From contig NC_083345.1 of NCBI RefSeq assembly GCF_019175385.1, positions 125,863,657 through 125,927,656 of the forward strand: a DNA stretch of 64,000 nt. The letters are read 5' to 3'. The position numbers and the translations under genes were made by a program. The stretch comes from Lycium barbarum (Eukaryota > Streptophyta > Magnoliopsida > Solanales > Solanaceae). Below are positions 48,217-59,906 of the stretch, piece after piece. Within the stretch, counting starts at the first letter, position 1, and each line of letters begins with the position of its first letter. The notes beneath the pieces were generated by a model. That model saw nothing but the letters and a program-made list of their open reading frames with translations, did no database searches and was not told where the DNA came from.

Positions 48217-48555
48217 CTCTCTTCGTCTCATAATAAGTATCACCTTAGTAAAAAACACACATATTAACAAATTAATAATGCAATATGAAGTTTATTAAAT
48301 TACCCTATATACGTTTTCTCTCTTAATTATAGCATGCACAAGTAGTCATACTTTTGATATTGGGAATCCAACAATACCATGTTACTATGTGGCTTTTTCA
48401 ATCATCATTTAGATGTTACTTTAACTTATTAGTTTTTGTCTAAGGATAAAGTTGGAAAAAACTAGCCAATTTCGTAAGATGACTCTTATTATGGGACACT
48501 TATTATGAGACAAATTTATTTGGCTAAGATGACATTTATTATGGGACGGAAGGAG
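48217..48555. mobile_element. Stowaway-type MITE
   Basis: CTCTCTTCGTCTCATAATAAG on the left, CTTATTATGGGACGGAAGGAG on the right with TA on both sides. The right end is duplicated internally (three TTATTATGGGAC words at 48488-48545). Confidence 0.75.
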
Positions 48556-49257
48556 TAATATTTATAAAGAGATTTGTATATAATTACCTAATGAGTGATC
48601 TAATTGTATAAACTCACATTTACCTTTTTCAAATGTCCCCTTTTTAGACCACCATTTAAGATTGTGTCATTATTTTAAAGTTGTGGAAATGTGCCTATGA
48701 GAATTACCCTTTCGGATAATGCTAAACTCGAATCTAATGTTTGCTCAACTTTACAGAACTTGTCAAATTTTATACTCTGGTCTAATTAACGTTTTCTCAT
48801 AAGATATTCAGTTTATTCAAAAGATCTTTAGATCGTGGCCTAAAAGATTCATAAGTTGCAAAAAAAAAAAAAAAAAGTAAAAAAGGCATCAGTTACTAAA
48901 CAACTGTCTCAAAAAGGAACAACCGACCAAAACTTCACTTTAAAATAAGCTTTCAATCAGTTTTGAAAGTAACCCCTGCGAAATGATTTGACAAAGCATC
49001 TTATATTATCCACAGTGGAAACATCACTGAAAGCTTAGTATCAATTGTAGTTCCATTCTGTGAACTTCAATTATATCCTCATTCTATGAGAAAAAATCAC
49101 ATAATATACAAGTATACATCAGCAACATATTTGAGAGGCACATAAATCAGGATTCTTCTTGCCTTGAGGTTGATCGTATAATTAAATATACAAAATATTA
49201 AATCAGGATTCTTCTTCCTTTGAGGTTAATCATACAATTAAATATATAAAAACGTCA
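48556..49257. other. 3' flank of the HLB1-like gene
   Basis: No exon; a direct repeat of AAATCAGGATTCTTCTT occurs at 49145 and 49200. The HLB1-like 3' UTR probably lies near 49000-49257. Confidence 0.4.
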
Positions 49258-52200
49258 TCAAGTGATGATGCCTGCCAAAACGTCACTCTTTCCTTTTGCA
49301 TAAATGGTGTAAACTAAACGAATTGCATCGAGCCACCAGTCGAAAAGTTCCCAAGAATCAGCAATCTGAAATAAATTAATTAATGCAACCAATTATACAA
49401 GACTAGAAACCTGAAAACACAGAAGGCAAAACATAAAATTTTCCATCTAAAAGTATGATCATAGAGTTAACATTTTGTATGAAGAGCTAGTTTTTGGGAG
49501 TTCAGAGAGCAATTTTAAGCAGGAACAATGAGATGAAGACATCAAGGAACTAGCAGTAGGTTGTTCAAATAGAGTTTGTAATATATGGACAGACCCTCAT
49601 GTAGCTTCATCACAAGGACTAAACAAGAAATTTCTAAATAATTGAGCGATCAAAAGGTGCAATTATCCCTTGAAAAATCTCAAGCATTTGACAAACGAAG
49701 CAATCAGCAAATTCAACATTGAAAACATAAGTGATTTTTATTTTGCACATCAGCAACTACTTACTGTTAAGTGAAAGAATATCTAGACGTGCATCCACGA
49801 GTCTAAATAACTATTAGAATCTACCTTGAAACAAGACTCTTATGCCAACAGAGAAAAGAAGAAGAAGATTACCAAGTACACTGGTCCATGAATTGTATCA
49901 ATGGAGAGGCATGCGCCAGGTGGTAATGTAAGATCTGTACATGCTGATACAGAGACAGTGTCGGGAATATCAACTTTGATTGCTTGTTGACTAGGGCTCA
50001 TAGTATCTTCTGAATTTGATGAGAGGCTTCTTGACATGTATCTTTGCTCAATTTCAATAATCTGTTCAATAAGAGGGCAAGCGATCAGTAAAGGAAGTGC
50101 AGTTTAGCAAAATATTGAATTAAATCTGTACAACCAATGTTCATATCCTTCTAGAAGGTAATGACTTTCTGCCACATTGAACATTAAGTAGACATATCCT
50201 GAGAAAGATAAATCAAGAAATACCATTGCATTTGAGATAAATTTCAAGTTGACCTTTCAGGAAAGAGCTCCGATTCAAGGGTGAAATAAGAACTTTAATA
50301 ACAATGAATAAGGCGCAAAAGGTAAAGAAAACATTTGATACGGTAGAATTAATTTAAGAAGTAATACGCAAATCTTTAAATGAGACGGGAATTTGTACAT
50401 AATGGCAAGCGAGAACAAGGTCCCAGAACATGATTTCATGATAATTTGTTAAATCTAAAAACAAGAAGTTCATCCAATTAAGTGTAGTTTAATAATAGTG
50501 CTAACAAGTAACAACATTATCGCATGTGCAAGAAGCCGATAACTAATTGCAAGTGGAACAGGCATATTTTTAATATGCAACTAATATTTTAGAATGATCA
50601 TGCAAAAAAGAGAAAAAAGAAATTAAAGAGAAAGAAGCAAGCTTGTAACAACTGAAGACATTGATTCCACATACCTGTAAAAGCCCTTCATGATTCAAAA
50701 CAAACCGGGAACGCTTCCAATCAGTATGTGGTGCAAGGGGATTACCAGCAGGTGGTGCAGTGAGATATCCGACCTTTAGGTAGGGTAGAGGTAGCTGTAA
50801 ACAGATAAGCACTGTTAGAACTTGATTTTGTTACAAACTTGTACTCCAAGTTACACTAATCTGTCCCAATGAACAGAAAGTGGCCCAAGTTATCTGCTAT
50901 TACACAAATGATTAGATGAAGTAATAAATGCCAAATGATACTTCTTTCAATGGTTGGAGAATAATTATGATATCTGAAGGCAGAGCTAGAAGATTATAAC
51001 AAAAAGCCCACTCACCAGTCACTAAAGTTGAATTATGACATAGTATATGTTATTGCAAGAACTAGTTTTCGAAATTTCATTTTCTCCAAGAGACAGAAGC
51101 TTAAGAGGTGAAACCAACTTTTTTATTATGCCTTTTCCTTTTAATTTGCTCACTGAGCACTACACATTTCAACTGAATATATTAACCCTGGAAGTTAACA
51201 TGGTTGAATAACATCTAGAATATTCTTGACCATGTTAAACACCATGTAGTGTGAACATATGCGTATATTTGAAAGATGCAAGATTCAAGCAAAACTAGGA
51301 CATACCATGGATCGCACGAGTTTCAAGGCACTTGTGTAAACCTGTATATCAATAGAGTGCTGAAATTAGGAACCTGAGAAGAAGGGCCACAGATATTGAT
51401 GATACTTCATAACAACTTAAAACATAATAACATTCACTGGTTTCCTAATCACATTTCTCTTCATTTCCTAAACCCGAGTTATGTCAGTCCCCCTTCACTA
51501 TCATTGTTATGACCAGAGCACGGGGTTAATAACAAATATAAAGACATCAGCACCCATTACAATGATGACATAAGATACACTTAGGGAAGACAAGGAGAAA
51601 GTTGATGGCTAATTTGATAAGGTCAGAGAACTAAAATCATATTTGAATAACTCCTTTACCAAGTAATTGGGTTTTAGAGCATGTGCGGCAGCAATATAAA
51701 TTGCAGATTGGCTGTACAACTCATCAGGAGAAACCTCTTTAGCATTAACAGCACCCCCTATTCTTGACATGTCCTCTGCTAATCCATACTGCAAAAGAGA
51801 GTTGAAAAATAAGAAATTTCATCATCAATTTTCTTTTCTTTTGTCGCCTTTCCGCTTTTCCCTTTACAAAGCCAGGAGTAACGTCGAACTAACCAAAACA
51901 GTTCCAAGGTTGTAAGTTGCCCTATGGAAATCAAACTGCAGCTGGATTGCCGCACGGAACTGTAGTTCATAAGACTTACATGTTAACATAAATAAAAAAA
52001 ATCAAATGCATCACATATACATGGATTCCACCATATTTCTAGACCTGAAATGATTTTACAAACTTATTCTTCACTATACATTTTCTCATAAAAAATAAAA
52101 AATAAAAAAAATAAAAACTCCACTACCTTATTAATTGCTGTTCTTACAATTGATTCCTTCTCTCTGGCAGGGACAATTGCACTCAATTCCTAAATGCGTT

Positions 52201-55200
52201 TTTGAAATAGCAAGTCAGTTTATGTTTCACACTGATATTCACTGACAAATTCAATAATTACTACAATAGAATTGCTGTGCCAAATCAACTTTTTAAAATT
52301 TTCAGAATTGCGTGTCCATGTAATATGACTTATTCAATGTAGATACCTGAAGAGCAAGTCCCCAGTTGTTCAGTGCCTGGAATGACAGTTTCAGGAAACT
52401 AGAATCAGGAAAAAAATTAAATAGGACATTGTTAGACAGTTGAAAGTAGATCAATATAAGACAGCACTTTACATCTAGGGATGAAAGCAGCAAATTATAA
52501 ATGAAATTATGACCTTATCTGCTTGACTAAACAATTTAATAAGGATGACTTGGAAACCACTAATTTGCTTCACTAAAAGAGAATATCATTTTCGAAGGTA
52601 TACTGATCATACAAAACACAATAGAACTTCATCCTTGAGAAAGATATATGTGATGTAATTAGGAGTTGGTAAACTTAAACGAGAAGGAGTAAGCTAACAC
52701 CCAAGAGGAAACCTAAGAGAATATGCTAAAACTTTGATAGTGATAATACAACCTTCAGAACATTGCATTGAGGTGAAAACGAAAATAAAGAAATACCAAC
52801 ATCGTAAGCCTTAAAAAACAGTTAAAAGATTACCTGTGGACTGTTCCAATTGATCTGGACAGCTTTTTCATAGTTCTTTGTTGCCTGAAAATTTAAATGA
52901 ATAAGAAAAGCACTTTACCTTCTTGTCACTGATAAATCTAACATGCAATGAAGTACATAAGCTAAAGAAGGGAAGAAATAGAACAGAACAAGCTTTGCAT
53001 CATAGCTTACCAACTGTCAGAGTTCTGGACCATCAATGATGTGCAGTGGCGGAGCCAGTTTTTGCCATAAGGGGGTGCAAAATACAAAGAAATAAACACA
53101 CGAAGAAGCCCAAGAGGGTTCAACATCTATTATCTATGCAGAAAAAATAATTTTAACCATGTATAAACAGTGTAATTTTCCACCGAAGGGGGTTAATCCC
53201 CTTAGCTATATGTGGCTCCGCCCCTGATGACGTGCATGAAAACAGGAATATAAAGCTGCTGAAAATTGTATCTTTCACATTGGGTTTTCAGGATTTTGAA
53301 CAATTCCGAAGCTTTTATAAGTTGTTCTATTGTGTTCAGGGTTGTCTTTACCTTTTTAGCAGCTTTTCCAACTTAAAATAGGAGTGTTTTGACAATTTAC
53401 TTATAGTTTTAATTGGGGATTTCTAAAGTTAGTTAGCTGGATTGACCTTTTGCATAGTTAGTGGCATACTCTTTGTAGAGTTAACCGTCTTGGTGTAACA
53501 CACAATTAACTAAATCAGAATATTAAAAACCAAAAAAGTGAAGCATATATTCTTCTGCTTTATGCAGTCTTGTTTTCAAAACAGAAACAGTTACTGAGCA
53601 GCATTCTATATCATGTTTCAAAATTCTGAAAATAAAATAGCAAACACAAACTTATTTTCTTTTTGGCAAATAGATCCTTAACTAGTAAAAAAGTAACAGC
53701 CTCAAAAACTCCAGAGAGTACATCTAGAATAAAAATTGGGCCAAAGTTACTTTCCCATTGATACTTTAGCTCAAGGTTTTATCCCGAGTTTATGCATATC
53801 TTAATAATAAATTAAATAATAGAGAAAAGGATGTATCTCTTTTCATCTCTAGTACATTCGGAAGGACGAAAATCTTTTAATGTCTTGCCATCCCCAATGC
53901 TCCACCCTCCGGGAAAAACAAAAGAGTGACTAGCTTAAAAGGAAGATATTCCAAATAAATGGAATGAGAGCAAGTAAAACAATAGAGCTCTAAAACTATA
54001 CCTCTTTCCAAAGTTCTTCAGCTTCTTTTGTACGACCTCGGATTTTCGCTCGGTCAGATATTGCAATTGCCCAATTGTAATAAGGCTGACATCAATTGGT
54101 ATAAACCACAGACAGACATGATTAGATCTTAATTTAGTAGGTGAAGAAACCTGAACTGAATAGTCCCTCTCTTCTATACTACCTCATACTGTTTTACCAT
54201 GGATATCAAGGACTGGAAGTTTTAGGAGATATTATAAAGTTGGTCAACTAACAAATCCAATGACTTATATTCCATTCTTGCAAGTATATTTACCGATCTA
54301 AACTCACAATATGACCTGGACCATTTACATATAAACACAAATTATAGGTGACTAGAAATGCGAGGCACAATTTTCTACATTTTGCTATATAGAGGTGATG
54401 TATGGACCAATTCAACTTGTGGAGAACATTTCCACAGTATTTCACCATCCATTCAACTTATTACTCTTGTTAAAAATTATATGTGTCATGATATTTAAGA
54501 GACCTAATAAAATTCTGAAAACATACATCATTGAGCGTAGGACAAAGATGTGTAGCTTCCTCATACTTCTTACACGCCTCTTCAAGCAAAGACTCTTTTG
54601 AAGGTGAAGTGGAATCTGGGCTTACATTATCTGCACTTTCCTGCAAGCAAAATCTAATCGAATTAGGTAAACTAACAGAGACTAAATACTATAAGAGGAC
54701 AATTCAGATAATTCATTATGCAAACACTGGAGCTTCTCTCTCTCAAAGAAAAAGAGATCTTTTGTTTTTATAAATTTTCTAAAAAAATCAAACATGAGAC
54801 CTGAAGAACTAATGCCCAGTTGTAAAGTGCGTCACAGTCTTCTGGATCTCACTCCAGTGCACTAGCATACCTGCACATGGATCACAATAGGTAAATATCA
54901 AATGTCAAAGCATGATCTTGGAAAGACATTACATAAATTTAGGAAATAAGTTCAGAAGGGCTATGTTTGTTACTCTACCAACCACATCAGGAGTGGAAAA
55001 GCACATCAGCGCGCACATACATATACAAATTGTATTACCAAATCAGATAGATAACAACAATTTAGCAATCACGAAGAGATTGACGAAAAAAATTAACCTG
55101 AAACCACATTTATGTATCTTTGGTTGCTGGTTTGGAGTTTAGTTAGCATCACAATATGATTTACAACAATACTAAGGCTACCCTGACAAAACACTTCTTT

Positions 55201-56282
55201 TTAAACAAAAGGACAAGAAAAGCATAAGAATACAACAATGCTAAGGCGACCGAACCTAAAATGGTTACTAAAGATACGGTTACCTCTTGGCAGCATATGT
55301 TAGAATTCGTTGGCGTGATCTGCCCTCCTCATCAGCACCTGTGACACTGTTAATCAACACCAAGGCAGCATTACCATGCTCTGTTTGCTGCTGAGTGCTC
55401 TCTTCACTGGAGAAATCAAATGAGGAGAAAATACTCATCTTAACTTGAATACATAAAGTTTCAATTCAAATTTTGAAATTTTTATAATGATACGGTGTGA
55501 TCGCATCGTTACCTTATTTTTTTTCCCACATTTTGTTTTTACTTGTTATCTAATAATCCTATTTTTATTCTTTACCGTACCTTTTTATAGCAGCTCTACC
55601 CCGTACCCTATTTTTCCTGTAGGTTTATCTTTCAAATTGCTTATGTGTGACACTAAGTAAAAACGACAAACGAAACAATCTATCGAAATGTTGTATTCAT
55701 CAAAACAATACAGTACAGTAGAATACATCACAACACAATACAATATACTACTCCCTCCGTCCCAATTTGTTTGACACTTTTCGCTTTTTGAGAGTCAAAC
55801 GACTTGTTCTTTGACCGTAATTTTTTCATAGGTCTTTAAGATATTTTAAATTATTATTATGGTGACTTATAGTACTTGTCACGTAATTTCCAAATATGTA
55901 AATTTCATTTCGAAAAATTTAAAGATCCTATGTTCAAACACACGGTCAAAATTAAGAAGATTGACTCTCGAAAAGCGGAAAGTGTCAAACAAATTTGGAC
56001 CGGGGAGTAGTAATATGATACATTATGAAACAAGGTGTAAAAAACCATCCAAACAAAATGTTATTCTAGAAATTAAGGTTAGACAATTTTGAACGCAGCT
56101 GAATGGTAAAACCAATTTGCATAGCAAACACAGTCGATCGCAATGTATGTATATATTAAGAGGATAGATAAGCATGCGAACCTGTAAGGTGAATCATGAT
56201 CATTGGCATTACCAATCTTTCGTTGATTTTCATTCTTGGATTGATCCACCTTGGGATCTGAATCAGTGGCATTTATGGACAT
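49258..56282 (-). CDS. HLB1: HLB1-like TPR protein, frame interrupted by TGA
   Basis: Fourteen exons on the minus strand: 56282-56182, 55406-55284, 54870-54801, 54640-54527, 54085-54002, 52884-52834, 52376-52347, 52189-52127, 51959-51894, 51788-51660, 51341-51306, 50794-50675, 50061-49873, 49365-49258. All are GT/AG and in phase, giving 427 codons before the final stop. The protein has TPR units ([57 protein letters not shown]) and a C-terminal module ([20 protein letters not shown] ... [11 protein letters not shown]). It matches what I recall of Arabidopsis HLB1, a trans-Golgi-network protein linked to actin and vesicle traffic. Codon 82 in exon 3 (54851-54849, in ALE-stop-DPED) is TGA; everything after it is well preserved. 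Either a recent nonsense allele, a sequence error, or a young pseudogene. The ATG could have an upstream exon, since TTTTAG precedes it. Confidence 0.82.
53043..53230. repeat. GTGGCGGAGCC-family element in an HLB1 intron
   Basis: The best-preserved copy: GCAGTGGCGGAGCCAGTTTT on the left and TATGTGGCTCCGCCCCTG on the right; interior ACACACGAAGAAGCC, GGGTTCAACATCTATTAT and CAGTGTAATTTTCCACCGAA. Confidence 0.85.
55751..56007. mobile_element. Stowaway-type MITE in HLB1 intron 1
   Basis: CTCCCTCCGTCCCAATTTGT then TTGACACTTTTCGCTTTT on the left and AAAGCGGAAAGTGTCAAACA then AATTTGGACCGGGGAG on the right; TA flanks at 55749-55750 and 56008-56009. It sits inside a right-end remnant of the CTGTTTGGATGGTT family (56028-56062). 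Confidence 0.9.
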
Positions 56283-57012
56283 GCTAAAATGTACAAGAAG
56301 AGTGTCATCTCAACTGTTTTGGTGCAACGATAAATAACCGACAATCACAAATTTGGTACAGAAATATTAGTCCCTTAACTTGCACTGAAGATTGTTTATT
56401 ATTTTTAAGCTCTTTTCTATTTTTTGTGGTATTTAGGAAAAATAAAAAGTGTTTTTAAACAAGTTAGCTAAAAGTACAAACACAACATTGCTCTGTTTAG
56501 CTTTTGGCTTATAAGCTACTTTTAAAAAAGTCAATACAAATACCCTCTAAGTTTGTCTAAAGCGTACTTTTAGTCTTGTCAAATATTTAAGAATTTTGTC
56601 TGTTAGATTTGATGGGAAGTAGAAGAAATAAAACTAACTTGAACTTAAATTTAGAGGCAGGGGTGTACATGGATCGGATTTTTTGAAGACCAAATCAAAC
56701 CAATTACATCGGTTTTTTAAATCTATAAATCAAATAAAAAAAATCGGGTTTTTCGGATTTTTTTTCCGATAAAGTCTTCATACAAAATATATAAATTGTA
56801 CTTCAAATATTTTTTTAGTTCTAGTAAGATATTTATTAAGACAAAAACACAAAATGTGAGATGAGAGATGATATTGTACTAAAATATTCAACAACAAAAA
56901 AGTAATGAAATTGCATAGAATAAAATGATTTAATCTAAAAATATTAAGTTATGCTATAATAAATACAGCTAATTTATAAGGCATATAGAAAATTATCATA
57001 ATCTAAAAATAC
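56283..57012. other. 5' flank of the HLB1-like gene
   Basis: Likely promoter of the minus-strand HLB1-like gene near 56283-56500. Further right is AT-rich sequence with ATCGGTTTTTTAAATC-type words but no exon. Confidence 0.4.
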
Positions 57013-57015
57013 TAA

Positions 57016-57696
57016 GGCCTCATTTGTTTTCATTAAGATTAAAACGTCTGAATCTGAATACACATCTGAATGATTAAGATGGTGTCTCTAGATCTGAACA
57101 CTGAATGATTAAGATTGTTTGTTTTTCAACATCTGAATGTGCATAACATATTTATTTAAACATAATAAATATACAATTCAAATAAAAAAGTAAATAAATA
57201 TTAGAAATTTAATTAAATTAAAGTATTGTTTGACAAAAAAAAATGAAACATATATGTTCGCTAGTAATGGCGGTGATGCTTTGTAAGGTGGTGGGCGATG
57301 GGTGGGGGTAGGTGGTGGAGGGAGGATAGTGGGGGTGGTAGGGGGTGGAGGTAGTGGGGTGGGTGGTGGTGGCGTGTTGGGTGTGGCAGTAGGGTGGGGT
57401 GGTAGTGAAGGGGTGGTTAATTGGGGTAAGGTAGGTGCATAGTGAGGGTAGGGTGAGGGGTTCGGTGGTGGTGATGGGTGTGTTGTTGGGGTGGATAGTG
57501 GGGTGGGTAGGTGGGTTGGGGGTTGCGGTAGTGAGTGGGGGTAGGGTGCATTATATTCAGAATTGGTTAGAGATCTTAATGATTACCTATTTAGGCCAAA
57601 TAAGTAGTTAGATCTTAATGTAAACAAATGCACTTAATAACCTAAGGTCTGAACCATTAATATTCAGACCTCCATTAAGTGCAAACAAATGAGGCC
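57016..57696. mobile_element. PIF/Harbinger-type element with a G-rich core
   Basis: The ends GGCCTCATTTGTTTTCATTAAG and CTTAATG...AAACAAATGAGGCC are inverted, with TAA on both sides (57013-57015, 57697-57699). Subterminal ATTCAGACCTCC and ATCTGAATG words are symmetric. No transposase frame. The middle 285 bp are almost pure G/T/A. Confidence 0.85.
57270..57552 (+). repeat. G-rich purine/GGTGG tract
   Basis: Irregular repeats of GGTGG, GGGGTGG, GTAGGGTGG and GGGTGGG. Many runs of three or more G lie close together, so G-quadruplex formation on the plus strand is plausible. Cytosine is almost absent. Confidence 0.85.
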
Positions 57697-57699
57697 TAA

Positions 57700-58430
57700 G
57701 TCATGCTAAAATAAGTACGGCCAATCAGTATTAATTACATGACTAGGTATCCAAGAAAAAATATATAATTAAGTTATGTATTTTCACTTTCTAAATCAAT
57801 ATAAAATTAAAGAATAGATATCCAACATTATTGTCATTCCTAGTGTTAGAATTGAATTTCTTTTGTTAGCATTAGTATTGATTTGATTATTGTTGAGTTT
57901 TATTTGAGTTATTTATAACTATGGGATATAAAACTTATTGACCATTATTCCAAGCTTGCAATAATATGTTAAAAGACAAAAAATTATCAAAAAATTTAAA
58001 AAATATTTATAAATTACATTATAAATAAATATTTTTATTTATAAAATATTTTTAAAATTTTATAAATGTAATGTCGTGAAAAACTAAACCCATGTCATTA
58101 ATTCCATAATATAAGAGTAAATAAAAGAGGAGAATTGAACCTTATTTAATGAAATGCAAAAGTAATGAATTGAAACCTTATTTAATGAAATGCAAAAGTA
58201 ATCACAAAAATTGATACAGCTTATTTTGTTCTCTCAAGAAGGAAAAAGTTCATTCCTTACCTCGCAATGGAATTCAATAGGAGAGCAAAAGCAATTGAAT
58301 TTCTAGAATAGCCACCAATAAGCAAAACGTGATATGTGCCTTCTCTGGGAAGCATTAGTAAAGAGGCTAATATTGATAGTTATGAACATAATTAAGGGGT
58401 AATATCCCTTAAACAATATGTCCAAATCCT
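57700..58430. other. intergenic, no gene seen
   Basis: AT-rich; a 38-bp direct repeat (TTGAACCTTATTTAATGAAA then TGCAAAAGTAAT) occurs at about 58136 and 58170. Confidence 0.4.
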
Positions 58431-58432
58431 TA

Positions 58433-58855
58433 ACACTTTGTTTGAACGGTTGTTACGTATTCTTTCATAATGTATCGTATTATGTTATATTGATATTGTT
58501 CTGTATTATTTTGATGAATACAATATTTGGATAGATTGTATTATTTCCCGTCGTTACATAATGTTAGACATTAATAATCTGAAGGACAAATCTACAAGAA
58601 AATTGAGATACAACATAGAGCTATTATAAAAATGTATGATAAATGATAACATATAAGAAGTAAAGACAAAATAAGAACAAATAAGTAAGGCAGCGACACA
58701 ATAACAGTTATCGATCGTTACATAAAGTGAGACTTTTCATCATTATGTAACGATGAATTTAACGATATGATACGATAAAATTAAAATAACAATTAAAATA
58801 AACATTATATTTAAACTAACAACGTACAATAGATAACAACCGTCCAAACAACCTG
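58433..58855. mobile_element. TIR element (CTGTTTGGATGGTT family), uninterrupted copy
   Basis: TTTGTTTGAACGGTTGTTAC on the left and ATAACAACCGTCCAAACAAC on the right; interior shows TAACGAT/ATCGTTA palindromes. It is the empty counterpart of the nested 46196-47212 element. Confidence 0.7.
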
Positions 58856-59069
58856 AAAGAGAACGTACACTATCATTTGAGGCAAATTAAGTCGGCTAAT
58901 TTTGTGTAGTGAATACCAGATGTCCTGCATAAGAAAAAACAGTATACAGGTGTCTGAGTCTCCCAAAAATGAAAAATGTGGATTGTACAATACACGTGTT
59001 TAGATAATAAACGGTAATTAAATTCATTCACTAATTGAATAAGTCCAAATTTACGGTATAAGCCAAGTA

Positions 59070-59333
59070 CTCCCTCCATTCCATATTAATTGTCGAAATT
59101 ACTATAAATATTTATCTCAAAATAATTATCTATTTATAAAATCAAGATAGAATTAATTAAAATTTTTCTATTTTTCTCTTAGCATTAATTATTTTTTAAA
59201 GCAACTAGTATTAATTAGAGTGTAATTAATTAGAGAGATATAAAGATAATGTAGTAAAGATACATTTTTTATTTATGAGTTATTAAAGGGCGTGTAGAGG
59301 GAAAAGTGAATAAGTACTATGAGACCGAGGGAG
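59070..59333. mobile_element. Stowaway-type MITE
   Basis: CTCCCTCCATTCCATATTAAT on the left and ATGAGACCGAGGGAG on the right, TA on both sides; the right arm has diverged. Confidence 0.65.
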
Positions 59334-59384
59334 TAACTTTTTGTACAACAATTAACGCGTTCATACAACCCCCGTTGGCTTCTA

Positions 59385-59650
59385 CTTCCTCCGTTCACTT
59401 TTACTTGTTCATTATTTTAAAAATACATTTTCGCGTTTACTTGCCGTTTTTAGCATACCAAGAGAAGATTTCTATTCTTTATTTTATTTCTACCCATAAT
59501 ATTAATTACTCATTTCAAATCATTTTTTTAAATCCACTAAAAATATATGCACCAATTATATGGATATCATTATGAATTGGGCACTTCATTTATTATTTCG
59601 TAAGAGGTGTGCAAAATTCATAATGGACAAGTAAAAATGAACCAAGGGAA
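59385..59650. mobile_element. Stowaway-type MITE
   Basis: CTTCCTCCGTTCACTTTTAC then TTGTTCAT on the left and ATGGACAAGTAAAAATGAAC then CAAGGGAA on the right. Related to the nested element at 46354. Confidence 0.75.
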
Positions 59651-59906
59651 TAAATAATAGAATTATATGTAATAATTATCTTGCATACATACGTCCAGAT
59701 TTTATAAATACTACTATAGGAAAAGAAAAGAATTTACTTTCCCGCGCGTTGGCGGTTATAACGACTTGTTTAACAACTTTGTGTAGTCTATCTCGTGAAC
59801 TTCCCTTCTTGTTTTGAGGGATATAGAAATTTAGCATGTAACAATTTTACTCAAAGCATTAAGCAGATTCAGTTATTTGATCCTAACATTTGTTATTTTG
59901 ATGCAG

